Origin: Labilithrix sp.
Lineage (GTDB): Bacteria; Myxococcota_A; Polyangia; Polyangiales; Polyangiaceae
Direction: 5' to 3'
Assembly: GCA_019637155.1 (NCBI GenBank)
Contig: JAHBWE010000009.1
Location: 345,818 to 409,817, forward strand
DNA: 64,000 nucleotides
The translations under genes were made by a program, and so were the position numbers. Below, piece by piece: positions 22,481-31,556 of this stretch. Each line of letters begins with the position of its first letter. Within the stretch, counting starts at the first letter, position 1. The notes under the pieces are model-generated. The model saw only the letters and a program-made list of their open reading frames with translations, was not told the origin of the DNA and ran no database searches.

Positions 22481-25228
22481 TCACTGCGGCCCGGCCTTGC
22501 CGCACCGGCTCGGGGCTTCGATGCCGCAGATTTCGTCGTTTCGGCAGATGCCGCACTGGAGGATGCCGCCGCAGCCGTCGGCGACGGGGCCGCAGTTCGC
22601 GCCGGCCTGCTGGCAGGTGCGCGCGACGCAGCTCGGAGCGCCGCACTGGTTCGGTACGCCGCCGCCGCCGCAGGTCTGACCGGGCGGGCAGTCGCCGCAG
22701 AAGAGGGGCGCGCCGCAGCCGTCGCCGGCGTGGCCGCAGCCGATGTTCTGCTCCTGGCAGGTCTTCGGCGTGCAGTCGTTCTTCCCGCACTTGTTCGGGC
22801 CGCTGCCGCCGCAGGTGAGGCCGGCGTCACACGGCGGGCAGGTCACCGACTGGCCGCAGCCGTTCGAGACCATGCCGCACTCCGCGCCCTGCGCCTCGCA
22901 GGTCGACGGCGAGCACGCGGGCGTGATGCACCTGGCCGGCGTGCCGACGCAGAGCTGGCCGGTCGGGCACGGGTTGCAGTTGAGCTGCTCGCCGCAGCCG
23001 TCGCCGGCGAAGCCGCACTGGATGTCCTGATCCGCGCACGTGAGCTTCTTGCAGGTCGGGGTCGGCGGCGGGACGTCGGGCGTGATGCACGAGGTCAGGT
23101 CGAAGAGGAAGAACGCGAGGATCTTCTCCTGGACCGTGAGCGGCGCCGGGTTGTCGCCGCCGCACTCCGCCGGGAAGATCTGGTTCTCGGTGCTCGCGCC
23201 GGCCGTGAGCGTGACGTGGAAGTCGCTGAAGAGGACGCGCCCGCACTGGTTGGCCGGCGGAGCGCCGAGCGGGGTGTTGAACGTGTAGTGGAAGACCGGC
23301 GTGCCGAACTCGGGGAAGAGCACGTTCTGGGTGAGCCATGCCTGGGCGCCGGCGGAGACGAAGAGGCGCGCGTCGCCGCGGGCCTCTTCGAGCTGCACCG
23401 TCGGAGGAGTCACCGTCTTGAGCGCGCCGACGCCGACGCCGGTGGTCGTGTTGAGGGGAACGCCGAGCCAATCGCCGAAGGTCGCGCCCTTCGGGAAGCT
23501 CTTGTTGACGAGCGCGTCGACGGTGGCGAACGACTGCGGGTTCGTCGTGTTCCAGGGCGTGGTCGAGTCCCAGGGCGCGCGATCGTACAGGTAGACGTAG
23601 TTGAAGTGCGTCGCGTAGACGCGACCTCCGCGGTCGGCGTAGGCGCGGACGCGGTCGTCGGTGCCGTCGTCGCGGTTGTTCTCGCCGCCCGGGCAGCCGA
23701 AGATCACGGCGTCGTACTGGTTCAGGTTCGCGGCCGAGCTCGTGAGCGCCTGGTCGGTGCGCGGCGTGTTGATGTCGATGCGCGCGCCGCCCTTCGCCCC
23801 GTTGACGATGGTGTTGTCCTGGTAGAGGCGGATGCGTCCGCCCGGGCCGCCGGGCGTCGCGGACGGGTTCGTGAACTCGCTCCGGTCGACGCCGAGCTTG
23901 TAGAGGACGCACTCGAGCGCGTCGACGGAGCCGGTCGATACCGCGAGGAGCGGGAGCGTGTCGCGCGGCGAGCCCTCGTTCTGCTTCTTCGGGAAGCGCG
24001 TCTGCTCGGGCGTGAGGGCGGTGCTCGTGCAGGAAGTGCGCGCCGGGATCGTGACGACGCGTCGCCAGCGGCCGAGCTGGATGACGAGCGGGAAGTCGAT
24101 CTCCGGCGGGACGTTGTCGAGGGTGAAGGTGCCGTCCGCCGCCGTCTTCGTCGCGACGAGCGGCGTCCCGAGCGACTGCAGCGTGCACTGCTCGCAGACC
24201 GCGTTCGCGACGCCGTCGGTGAACGTGGGGAGACCCCACGGCGAGGTCTTCGAGCCGTTCGGGACGAAGACGATCGCGTCGGGGATCGGGAGCTTCCCGT
24301 TCGGCGCGTAGACCGTGCCCGTGAGCTTCGTCCGCTGGCCCGGCGCGCACGTGTCGTTCTTCTGCTGGTCGAGGCAGAAGTTCACGCAGCCGATGTCCGG
24401 GCCGCCGTCCACGCCCGTACCGCACTTGTTCGGGCCGCCGCCGCCGCAGATCTGACCCGCGGCCGCGCACGCGTTGGGGCCGCCGCAGTCGAGGAGACCG
24501 CCGCATCCGTCGGCGACGTAGCCGCAGTTCGCGCCTTGCGCGGTGCAGGTCGTCTTCGTGCACGTCGGCGCCGCGCAGATGCTCGGCGCGTTGAGGCCGC
24601 AGATCTCGCCCGGACCGCAACCCCCACACTCGAGGAGGTCGCCGCAGCCGTTCGCGACGAAGCCGCACTCGCCGGCGGCGCACGTCGTCCGCGGCTGGCA
24701 GGGCCCGCCGTCGGCGTAATAGAGCCCGCCGTCGAGGCCGAGGATCCCGCCGCCGCAGCGGCCGGTGCCGCCGCCGCCGCAGATCTGCGGCTCGCTGCAG
24801 CTCCCGCACGAGTCGATCTTCCCGCCGCAGCCGTCGCCCGCGGGGCCACACGTGAACTTGAGGTCCTCGCAGCTCTGCGGGATGCACCGCGCGGAGCCGC
24901 CGCAGCGGCTCGGGGCGCCGCCGCCGCCGCAGGTCTCCTGGCCTTCCGTGCAGGTTCCACACGATTCGATGATGCCGCCGCAGCCGTCGCCTTGCGGGCC
25001 GCAGTTCGCCTCGAGATCGGCGCAGGTCTTCGGGACGCAGATCCCGACGGTGCCGCTGCTCGTGGAGGTCGAGCCGCCCTCGTTGATCGGGATGATCTGC
25101 CCGCTCGTCGACGAAGAGGTCGATCCGCCGTCCGGCATGGCGTTGTTGTCGTCGTCTCCACCGCAGTGCATCAGCGATGCAAAGGCGGCGGTCATCGACG
25201 CGGCGACGATGATGGCTCGGAACTTCAT
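22481..25228 (-). CDS. Large Cys-rich surface lipoprotein with repeated Cys modules around a central domain
   Basis: The protein has 915 residues. The lipoprotein signal MKFRAIIVAASMTAAFASLM ends at a Cys followed by GGDDD. About five N-terminal and four C-terminal modules of some 45 residues follow the pattern C-x-P-x-T/S-C, NCGPxGDGCGG, CGxC, G-x-x-CGGGG, CG. Between them (about 290-690) lies a carboxypeptidase-regulatory-like beta domain (KLTGTVYAPNGKLPIPDA, DGTFTLDNVPPEIDFPLVIQ) and a domain resembling ThuA/class-I amidotransferase folds (YDAVIFGCPGGENN, RGGRVYATHFNYVYL). An outer-membrane surface adhesin or matrix role is plausible; no enzyme activity can be claimed. Its stop codon abuts the palindromic repeat. 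Confidence 0.85.
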   Translation of the reverse strand: MKFRAIIVAASMTAAFASLMHCGGDDDNNAMPDGGSTSSSTSGQIIPINEGGSTSTSSGTVGICVPKTCADLEANCGPQGDGCGGIIESCGTCTEGQETCGGGGAPSRCGGSARCIPQSCEDLKFTCGPAGDGCGGKIDSCGSCSEPQICGGGGTGRCGGGILGLDGGLYYADGGPCQPRTTCAAGECGFVANGCGDLLECGGCGPGEICGLNAPSICAAPTCTKTTCTAQGANCGYVADGCGGLLDCGGPNACAAAGQICGGGGPNKCGTGVDGGPDIGCVNFCLDQQKNDTCAPGQRTKLTGTVYAPNGKLPIPDAIVFVPNGSKTSPWGLPTFTDGVANAVCEQCTLQSLGTPLVATKTAADGTFTLDNVPPEIDFPLVIQLGRWRRVVTIPARTSCTSTALTPEQTRFPKKQNEGSPRDTLPLLAVSTGSVDALECVLYKLGVDRSEFTNPSATPGGPGGRIRLYQDNTIVNGAKGGARIDINTPRTDQALTSSAANLNQYDAVIFGCPGGENNRDDGTDDRVRAYADRGGRVYATHFNYVYLYDRAPWDSTTPWNTTNPQSFATVDALVNKSFPKGATFGDWLGVPLNTTTGVGVGALKTVTPPTVQLEEARGDARLFVSAGAQAWLTQNVLFPEFGTPVFHYTFNTPLGAPPANQCGRVLFSDFHVTLTAGASTENQIFPAECGGDNPAPLTVQEKILAFFLFDLTSCITPDVPPPTPTCKKLTCADQDIQCGFAGDGCGEQLNCNPCPTGQLCVGTPARCITPACSPSTCEAQGAECGMVSNGCGQSVTCPPCDAGLTCGGSGPNKCGKNDCTPKTCQEQNIGCGHAGDGCGAPLFCGDCPPGQTCGGGGVPNQCGAPSCVARTCQQAGANCGPVADGCGGILQCGICRNDEICGIEAPSRCGKAGPQ

Positions 25229-25301
25229 GAAACGGACCCGTCCCTTCGACCGGTAAGGTGCTGCTACCCGATAACATTGCGCGATCGCGCGGCCAAGAGG
25301 G

Positions 25302-26651
25302 TCACGTTCGGGCGCGGGAGACGAGGTTTTTGGCCTCGGAGCGGGCGCGGGTCAGGACGCGTTCGGCGTCGAGGCGCGTGTGCGTGCGGTCGTTCACGAC
25401 GAGGTCGCCGTCGGCGATGACGTGGGTGACGTCGCGGGAGGTGCAGCCGTAGACGAGGCGCGACCACGCGTCGCCGCCGGGCTCGACGTGGGGACCGTCG
25501 ACGCGCACGACGACGACGTCGGCGCGCTTGCCCTCTTCGAGCGAGCCGACCTCCGCGTCGATCCCCAGCGCGCGCGCGCCGTCGATCGTCGCGAGCTCGA
25601 AGGCCTCTCGCGCCGGGAGCGTCGTCACGCCGGTGCGGCTCTTCGCGAGGAGCGCCGCGTGCCGGAGCTCGATCCAGGGATCGAGGTTGTTGTTGCACGG
25701 CGCGCCATCGCCGCCGAGGGCGACCTTGATCCCGCGCCGCTTCATCTCGTGGACCCGCGCGATCCCCGAGCCGAGCTTCAGGTTCGCGCTCGGGCAGTGC
25801 GTGATCCGCGTGTCGTCGGCCGCGACCGCGTCCATCTCCGCGTTCGTGAGCTGGACGCCGTGCGCGAGGACGGTGCGCGCGCCCTTGAAGCCCCATTTCC
25901 TGAGCATCGCGATGTCCTCGTCGCCGAGGACCTTCTTCACCGCCTTGCGCTCGGCCGGGTGCTCCGCGACGTGGCTGTGGAGCAGCGCGTCGCTGCCCTT
26001 CGCGTAGGCGCGCTCCGCCGTCGCGCGGAACAGCTTCTCGGTGCAGGAGAGGATGAAGCGCGGGGCGTACGCGTAACGGAGACGGCCGTCCGCCTTGCCG
26101 CTCCACGCGTCGCGCAGGCGGTCGGCCTCCTTCAAGCTCGCCTTCGTCGTCTCGCGGAGGCCCTTCGGGACGCGGTCGCCGGCGTCCATCATCGTCTTTC
26201 CGCCGAACACGCGGATGCCGGACCGCGCGCACGCGTCGAAGACCACGTCGTAGCCGTGGACCGTGCCCATATCGAGGATCGTCGTCGTCCCCGCGAGCAT
26301 CATCTCGAGGAGCCCGAGCTCCGCGCTCGCCGCGAGCGACGCGTCGTCGTGCGCCGCCTCGAACGGCCAGATCCGCTTCTCGAGCCACTCGAGGAGCGGG
26401 AGATCGTCGGCCATCCCGCGGAAGAGGACCTGACAGAGGTGCACGTGCGCCTGGACGAAGCCGGGCACCACCGCGCAGCCGCGCGCGTCGATGACGCGGA
26501 TCGGCCCTTTTTTCCGGGCCGCCGCGAGCGCGGCGTCGCCGACCGCGCCCAGCGCGGCGATGCGCGAGCCGAGGACGAGGAGGTCGCCGGTGCCGACCGT
26601 CCCCGCCGCATCGCAACGAACCAGCGTTCCCCCGCGGATGAGCAGCGCCAA
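25302..26651 (-). CDS. Amidohydrolase-family deaminase (SAH/MTA/guanine-deaminase-like)
   Basis: This 449-residue metal-dependent hydrolase of the AtzA/TrzN/MtaD group has metal ligands in VQAHVHL (H69, H71), HSHVAEHP, VLAHGVQL and the Asp of GGDGAPCNNNLD. C-terminal strands (EVGSLEEGKRADVVVV) complete the usual composite barrel. Members deaminate adenosine derivatives, guanine or related heterocycles; the substrate is undecided. The start is TTG 26651, supported by GAGGAGG at 26660-26666 with an eight-base spacing. The usual T of the GTDGA motif is Gly here. The gene is divergent from the chemosensory cluster and not in an operon. Confidence 0.88.
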   Translation of the reverse strand: MALLIRGGTLVRCDAAGTVGTGDLLVLGSRIAALGAVGDAALAAARKKGPIRVIDARGCAVVPGFVQAHVHLCQVLFRGMADDLPLLEWLEKRIWPFEAAHDDASLAASAELGLLEMMLAGTTTILDMGTVHGYDVVFDACARSGIRVFGGKTMMDAGDRVPKGLRETTKASLKEADRLRDAWSGKADGRLRYAYAPRFILSCTEKLFRATAERAYAKGSDALLHSHVAEHPAERKAVKKVLGDEDIAMLRKWGFKGARTVLAHGVQLTNAEMDAVAADDTRITHCPSANLKLGSGIARVHEMKRRGIKVALGGDGAPCNNNLDPWIELRHAALLAKSRTGVTTLPAREAFELATIDGARALGIDAEVGSLEEGKRADVVVVRVDGPHVEPGGDAWSRLVYGCTSRDVTHVIADGDLVVNDRTHTRLDAERVLTRARSEAKNLVSRART

Positions 26652-26659
26652 ACGTGAGA

Positions 26660-26666
26660 CCTCCTC
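26660..26666 (-). promoter_or_regulatory. Strong Shine-Dalgarno sequence fixing a TTG start
   Basis: GAGGAGG on the minus strand lies eight bases before TTG 26651 of the amidohydrolase gene. It is the best ribosome-binding site seen in this window and supports the non-ATG start. No in-frame ATG lies nearby. Confidence 0.7.
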
Positions 26667-26714
26667 GCCACTCTACGCGGTGCCTCGGCCGTGCTCTACT
26701 TTTCGCGCCTTCGG

Positions 26715-28175
26715 ATGGCCACGCGGATCCTCGTCGTCGACGATAGCCCCACGATCCGGCACATCGTGTCGACGCTCCTCGAGCGCAACGGCTACGAGCC
26801 GCAGGTCGCGTCCGACGGCGAGGACGCCTACGAGGCGCTCGCGAGCGGCGAGGTCGAGGCCGACCTCGTCCTCCTCGATTTCGTGATGCCGCGGATGAAC
26901 GGCTTCCAGTTCTGCCGCGCCCTCCGCGCCAACGAGCGCCTCGCGAAGACCCCCGTCGTCCTCATGAGCGCGAAGGGCGACAAGATCCGCGATCAGTTCG
27001 TCGAGCAGACCGGCGCGCTCGACGCGATCACCAAGCCGTTCGACGCGCAGGCCCTCGTCGCGGTGGTGGAGAACGCGCTCCGTAAGCTCGCCAACCAGCG
27101 ATCGAGCGTCGAGCGCCTCCCCGACTTCGAGGCGGACGACCTCGCGAGCACGGACGAGCGTCCGCTTCGACGCGAGCCGGAGCTGACGACGCGGCGGACG
27201 CACGTCGCGCAGGTCATCGCCCAGAAGCTCGCCGCGATCGCCGCGCGCGCGGCGATGGATCGGCCGGAGATCGTCGGTCGGCCCGCCTTCACCGACGCGA
27301 TCGTGGAGCGCCTCTCGAACGAGGCGATCGTCGAGATGATCGAGACGATCGGCGACCTCGATCGCGACGAGGCGGGCGGCGCGCTCCTCGCGGGCGACCT
27401 CGGCATCGTCCCGATCGGCGCGGTGCTGCAGCTCCTCCAGGCCGAGAGCCAGACCGGCGTCCTCGTCTGCAAGCGCGACGCCTTCGAGGTGCGGGCGACC
27501 TTCCGCGAGGGCGAGATCGACCTCGTCCAGTCGAGCGGCGCGGGGGACGAGTTCCGGCTCGGCCGCTTCTTCGTCGAGGAGGGCATCCTCGAGCCGCGCG
27601 AGATCGAGGAGATGACGGCGCGCACGGTCGTGCCGGCGGAGCCGCTCTTGCCGACGTCGACGGAGGAGGTCGAGGCGCCGCGCTCGACGGTGCAGCCGAA
27701 GGAGAGCCAGAAGCCGGTGCCGCTCGGCATGGCGCTGATGAAGGCGGGCAAGGTCGACGCCGAGCAGCTCGAGCGCGCGCTCACGCGGCAGTCGAGCGAG
27801 CTGCTCTACGAGGTGCTGCGGTGGTCGTACGGGCGCTTCGAGCTTCGCCGCGAGGCGCCGAGCGAGCTCGCCCAGAACGCGCGCCTCGGCATGCCGGTCG
27901 CGTCGGTCGTGATGGAGGGCTTCCGCCGCGTCGACGAGTGGCGCGCGATCGAGCGATCGCTCGGCAGCTTCGACACCGTGCTCCTCCGCGATGACGCCGC
28001 GTTCGGGCGGCTCGACAAGGCGTCGCTCCCGCCGCGCGAGCGGCAGGTCCTCGACGCGGTGGACGGCGAGCGCACCGTGCGCGCGATCGCGGCCGCGGGC
28101 TTCATGTCGACCTTCGACGTGTGCCGGATCGTGGTGCAGTTCCTCGAGGCGCGCGTCCTTCGGCGGCGCGCGTGA
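26715..28175 (+). CDS. Response regulator with PATAN (DUF4388) domain
   Basis: The protein has 486 residues. The receiver (1-125) is canonical: DD in LVVDDSPTIR, Asp in LVLLDFVMPRMNG, and Lys in ITKPF. A PATAN/DUF4388-type region follows from about 210 (LAGDLGIVPIGAVLQLLQAE, TGVLVCKRDAFEVRATFREG) with a second, related helical part (PLGMALMKAGKVDAEQLERA). The C terminus resembles a winged-helix tail. PATAN regulators are output proteins of chemosensory or gliding systems in several phyla. ATG 26715 (MATRILVVDD) is preferred over an upstream GTG at 26691. It is first in a four-gene run with CheW-like, MCP-like and CheA-like genes. Confidence 0.88.
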   Translation: MATRILVVDDSPTIRHIVSTLLERNGYEPQVASDGEDAYEALASGEVEADLVLLDFVMPRMNGFQFCRALRANERLAKTPVVLMSAKGDKIRDQFVEQTGALDAITKPFDAQALVAVVENALRKLANQRSSVERLPDFEADDLASTDERPLRREPELTTRRTHVAQVIAQKLAAIAARAAMDRPEIVGRPAFTDAIVERLSNEAIVEMIETIGDLDRDEAGGALLAGDLGIVPIGAVLQLLQAESQTGVLVCKRDAFEVRATFREGEIDLVQSSGAGDEFRLGRFFVEEGILEPREIEEMTARTVVPAEPLLPTSTEEVEAPRSTVQPKESQKPVPLGMALMKAGKVDAEQLERALTRQSSELLYEVLRWSYGRFELRREAPSELAQNARLGMPVASVVMEGFRRVDEWRAIERSLGSFDTVLLRDDAAFGRLDKASLPPRERQVLDAVDGERTVRAIAAAGFMSTFDVCRIVVQFLEARVLRRRA

Positions 28176-28179
28176 GCCG

Positions 28180-28557
28180 ATGACGGGCGGCGTCGTCTTC
28201 CGCGCGGGAGAGAGGCTCGCGTTCCTCCCCGCGACGATCGCGGTGAAGGTCATGCCCGCGCCCGCGATCGCGAAGGTCCCCGGCGGGCCGCCCGAGCTCC
28301 GCGGGGTCGCGTTCGTCGACGGCGACATGATCCCGATCGTCGCCGCGAGCGAGCGCGAGGGCGACGCGATGCTCGTCTGCACGGTGATGGGCGAGGCGGT
28401 CGGCCTCGTCGGCGTCGAGGTCGTCGCGACGGGGAGGTTCGCCGCGACCGAGGGCGGCGACGTCCGGCACGGCGCGGAGACGGCGCGGACGTTCGACATC
28501 GCGAACCTGATCGCGAAGGTGCAACGCGTTCGTTGGGGGGCTACGCTCTCCGAATGA
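28180..28557 (+). CDS. CheW-like adaptor protein
   Basis: This 125-residue protein has the CheW beta-barrel pattern: VVFRAGERLAFLPATIAVKV, LRGVAFVDGDMIPIVAAS, and AVGLVGVEVVATGRF. It would bridge a receptor to the CheA kinase. The size is slightly below the usual 140-170, and conserved positions are weakly kept. The identification therefore leans on context: four bases after the response regulator and overlapping the MCP-like gene as ATGA, with a CheA-type kinase downstream. Confidence 0.7.
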   Translation: MTGGVVFRAGERLAFLPATIAVKVMPAPAIAKVPGGPPELRGVAFVDGDMIPIVAASEREGDAMLVCTVMGEAVGLVGVEVVATGRFAATEGGDVRHGAETARTFDIANLIAKVQRVRWGATLSE

Positions 28558-29336
28558 CGGGGCCCGACGACAAGTCGCGCGACAAGGCGAAGCGGCGCGT
28601 CTTCCGGCTGTTCCGCCGCGCGCCGTCCGAGCGCGGCGCGTCCGAGGTCGGCCTCGAGAGCGCGCTGTGGACCACCCATCAGCGCGCGTCGCAGTCGGTG
28701 CGCGAGGCGGGCGAAGGGGCGCAGCGGCTCTCGGCGCACGTCGCGAAGCAGCGATCGATCGTGGACGCGCTGGCGGAGCGCGCGCGCGGCGCGTCGGCGC
28801 GCACCGGCGATCTCGCGCAGAGCTTCGCGCGCTTGCAGGAGGGGTTCGCGCGGCTCGAGCTCGTCGCGCTGAACGCGGGGCTCGAGGGCGCGCGCTTCGG
28901 CGAGGGGCCGGGGCACGCGCTCGGCCTCGTCGCGGAGGAGGTGCGCGCCCAATCGACGCGCGGCTCGCAGGCGTGCCGCGAGCTCGCCACCGCGCTCGGC
29001 GAGATCGGCGGCGAGCTCGGTCACGTGCACACGAACCTCGAGCGCGTGCGCGAGGGATCAGCGGAGGCGGCGCAGGTCGCGGCGCGGCTCGGGAGCGACG
29101 CGGCCGACGCGGAGCGCGCGCTCGTCGACATGGGCGATCGGCTGAAGAGCAACACCGGCACCGATCCCGAGACCGCGCGCGCGATCGCGGAGACGCTCGA
29201 GCACGCGCGCGCGCTCGTCGCCGCGCTCGGGGTCGTCACCGCGAAGGCGCCGCGCGCGCTCGTCGCGTCTGCGCTCGCGCCCGTCCTCGAGCCGGTCATG
29301 CGCTTGCTCGACGGGGACGACGAGGACCGGCGCTGA
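28554..29336 (+). CDS. Soluble MCP-like signalling protein
   Basis: The protein has 260 residues with no membrane helix, no HAMP and no sensor domain. The core is the methyl-accepting chemotaxis signalling hairpin. The tip, FARLELVALNAGLEGARFGE, then GHALGLVAEEVRAQS, corresponds to the conserved tip normally read as ALNAAIEAARAGE and FAVVAEEVR. Flanking helices are Ala/Glu-rich. The very basic N terminus (DKAKRRVFRLFRRAPSERG) could bind nucleic acid, membrane or a partner. It probably docks CheW-like and CheA-like proteins from the same operon. Input must come from elsewhere or from the N terminus. Confidence 0.8.
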   Translation: MTGPDDKSRDKAKRRVFRLFRRAPSERGASEVGLESALWTTHQRASQSVREAGEGAQRLSAHVAKQRSIVDALAERARGASARTGDLAQSFARLQEGFARLELVALNAGLEGARFGEGPGHALGLVAEEVRAQSTRGSQACRELATALGEIGGELGHVHTNLERVREGSAEAAQVAARLGSDAADAERALVDMGDRLKSNTGTDPETARAIAETLEHARALVAALGVVTAKAPRALVASALAPVLEPVMRLLDGDDEDRR

Positions 29337-29338
29337 CC

Positions 29339-31336
29339 GTGTCCGCGCGCGATCCCGAGCTCACGCAGATCCTCGTCCAGGAGCTCGAGCGCCACCTCGT
29401 CGCGCTCCGCGGGATGACCGACGGCGACCTCGACGCCGCGCGCCGCACCGTCCACGCGTTGAAGGGATCCGCCGGCCTCGCCGGCGAGCCGGAGCTCGCG
29501 AGCACGATGGCGAGCCACGAGCGGCGGCTGCGCGCCGGCGAGTCGGCGGCGCTCGGCGAGGTCATCGCGACGGTGGCGCGCGCGATCGAGCGCATCCGCG
29601 CGGGCGAGTCGGGGGCGGCGGCGGAGTGGCCGGAGCCGCCGCCGGAGCTCGCGCCCTCCGCGATCGATCCCGAGATCCGGCCTCGCTACGCGGTGGAGGT
29701 GACCGATCGCCTCGCGCGGATCGACGCGGTCCTCACCGGCGAAGGCGCGCACCCCGAGGAGTCGGCGGCGGAGCTCTTCCGCCACGTGCACACGCTGAAG
29801 GGCGCCGCGAGCGCGGCGGGCGACGAGCCGATGTCCTGGTTCTGCCACGGCCTCGAAGGGCGGCTCCGCGGCGCCGCGCCGGAGGCCGCGATCGAGGAGG
29901 TCGCCGGCTGGCGCGCGGTCCTCGGCGCGCTCGCCGACGATCCCGAGGCCGCGCTCGCGACGCTGCGCGGCGTCCCGCTCCGGCCGCGGCGCGCGACGCA
30001 GCGACCGCGCGCGGAGGCGGAGGGCGACGGGACGATCCGCGTCGCGGCGCAGGCGGTCGACTCGCTCCTCGATCACGCCGCCGGCATCGCGGTCGCGCGC
30101 GAGCGTGTCGCCGCGCGCTCGTCCGGCGCGATGGACCACGCGCGCACGCTCCGGCGGCTCCGCGGCGATCTCGTGGAGGCGCTGCGGCTCATCGGGCCCC
30201 CGCGGCCGTGGGGCGCGCCCGCGGCCGCGCTCCGCCGCGTCGAACGAGCGGCCGACGCGCTCACGCGGATGAGCGACGAGCTCGAGGTCGTCGCGGAGCG
30301 TCTCCAGGAGACGGGGCAGGCGCTGCGTGACGACGTGGGCGCGTCGCGGAAGCTCCTCTCGGCGATGAGGCAGACCCCGATCCGCGGCCTCTTCACGCGC
30401 GTCGCCGCGGCAGTGAGCGCCGAGGCGCGGCGGACGGGGCGCGTCGTCCTCGTCCGCACGGTGGGCGGCGACGAGCTCGTCGATCGCCGCCTCGTCGAGG
30501 CGCTGGCCGAGCCATGCTTGCAGCTTGCACGTAACGCGATCGCGCACGGCATCGAGGAGCCGGCCGCGCGCGCCGCGCTGGGCAAGCCGCCCGCGGCGAC
30601 GCTCACGCTCTCCGCGACGCGGACCGGCAACCGCCTCGCGATCTCGATCGCCGACGACGGCGCGGGGGTGGACGTGGCCGCGGTGCGCGCGCGCGCGGTC
30701 GAGGCCGGCGCGGTCACCGACACGTTCGCCTCGCGGGCGGACGATCAGACGCTCCTCGAGATCCTCTTTCTCCCTGGCTTCTCGACGCGGAGCCAGAGCC
30801 CGGACCTCCTCGCGGGGCGCGGCATCGGCCTCGACATCACGCTCGCGAGCGTGGAGCGGCTCGGCGGCGCGATCCGCCTCTCGAGCGAGCGCGGTCACGG
30901 CTTCGAGGCGCGGGTCGAGGTCCCGATCGAGAGCGGCCTCGTCACCGTCCTCTGGGTCGTGGTCGCCGACGTCCACCTCGCGCTGCCCGCCGCCAACGCG
31001 CGCCGCGTGCGCCCGAACGACGATCCGGCGATCCCGCACCTCGCGGCGTGCCTCGAGGCGGGGGTCCTCACGCGCGCGCCCCTCGCGGTCGATCTCGACG
31101 CCGGCGGCGAGCCGTTCGCGATCGGCGTCGACGCGGTGGGGCTCACGGAGGAGGTGCTCGTGCGCCCGCTCTCGCCGCTCCTGTCCGGCGTCGGCCCGTA
31201 CGCCGGAGCGCTCGTCCGCGGCGACGGCTCCGTCCACCTCGCGCTCGACGTGCACGCCCTCGCCCCTCGCGCGCGCGCCCTGGGTCGCGTTGGGCCACCA
31301 AGCGACGCGGTCGGCATCATCGCTGCGCCGGATTGA
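29339..31336 (+). CDS. CheA-type histidine kinase with two HPt domains
   Basis: The protein has 665 residues. HPt domain 1 contains ARRTVHALKGSAGLAG (His39); HPt domain 2 contains LFRHVHTLKGAASAAG (His151). After a linker come the dimerisation/ATPase region with TPIRGLFTRVAAAV, the N-box LARNAIAHGIEEPAARAAL, G1 ADDGAGVD, and G2 FSTRSQSPDLLAGRGIGLDI. A C-terminal CheW-like domain (about 530-660) completes the kinase. No receiver is fused. GTG 29339 starts two bases after the MCP-like stop. It is the kinase of the compact chemosensory module, whose likely output is the PATAN response regulator encoded first in the operon. No CheR or CheB gene is nearby. Confidence 0.9.
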   Translation: MSARDPELTQILVQELERHLVALRGMTDGDLDAARRTVHALKGSAGLAGEPELASTMASHERRLRAGESAALGEVIATVARAIERIRAGESGAAAEWPEPPPELAPSAIDPEIRPRYAVEVTDRLARIDAVLTGEGAHPEESAAELFRHVHTLKGAASAAGDEPMSWFCHGLEGRLRGAAPEAAIEEVAGWRAVLGALADDPEAALATLRGVPLRPRRATQRPRAEAEGDGTIRVAAQAVDSLLDHAAGIAVARERVAARSSGAMDHARTLRRLRGDLVEALRLIGPPRPWGAPAAALRRVERAADALTRMSDELEVVAERLQETGQALRDDVGASRKLLSAMRQTPIRGLFTRVAAAVSAEARRTGRVVLVRTVGGDELVDRRLVEALAEPCLQLARNAIAHGIEEPAARAALGKPPAATLTLSATRTGNRLAISIADDGAGVDVAAVRARAVEAGAVTDTFASRADDQTLLEILFLPGFSTRSQSPDLLAGRGIGLDITLASVERLGGAIRLSSERGHGFEARVEVPIESGLVTVLWVVVADVHLALPAANARRVRPNDDPAIPHLAACLEAGVLTRAPLAVDLDAGGEPFAIGVDAVGLTEEVLVRPLSPLLSGVGPYAGALVRGDGSVHLALDVHALAPRARALGRVGPPSDAVGIIAAPD

Positions 31337-31345
31337 GCCACAACG

Positions 31346-31536
31346 ATGTGCCATCTGTCGGCCACAGACGAAATTCTCGTCGCCGCGCAGCTCACCGGCG
31401 GCCGCTACCTGTTCCTCACCGACGACTCCGGCGTCGGCGGCGCGCACAAAGAGCCGACCACGCCGTGTTACTTCGTGACGAAGCTCGACAGCGCGGCGTC
31501 TGCAAGGCGTCGGGCGGCACGGTCAGCATCTACTGA
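31346..31536 (+). pseudogene. Remnant of a von Willebrand A-type protein C-terminal region
   Basis: From ATG 31346 the frame reads SATDEILVAAQLTGGRYLFL, then TDDSGVGGAHKEPTTPCYFV. I recognise this as the end of vWA-type domains in myxobacterial proteins, where FLTDDSGVG, then PHIPCY, are typical. After TKLDSA the homology stops. A +1 frame change would continue as GVCKASGGTVSIY and a stop at 31534-31536, a plausible natural C terminus. The piece has no upstream domain and no good ribosome-binding site. I therefore read it as a decayed fragment rather than a gene. It lies between the CheA-like gene and rimI. Confidence 0.45.
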
Positions 31537-31556
31537 TACTGATACGCTCCGGCACG

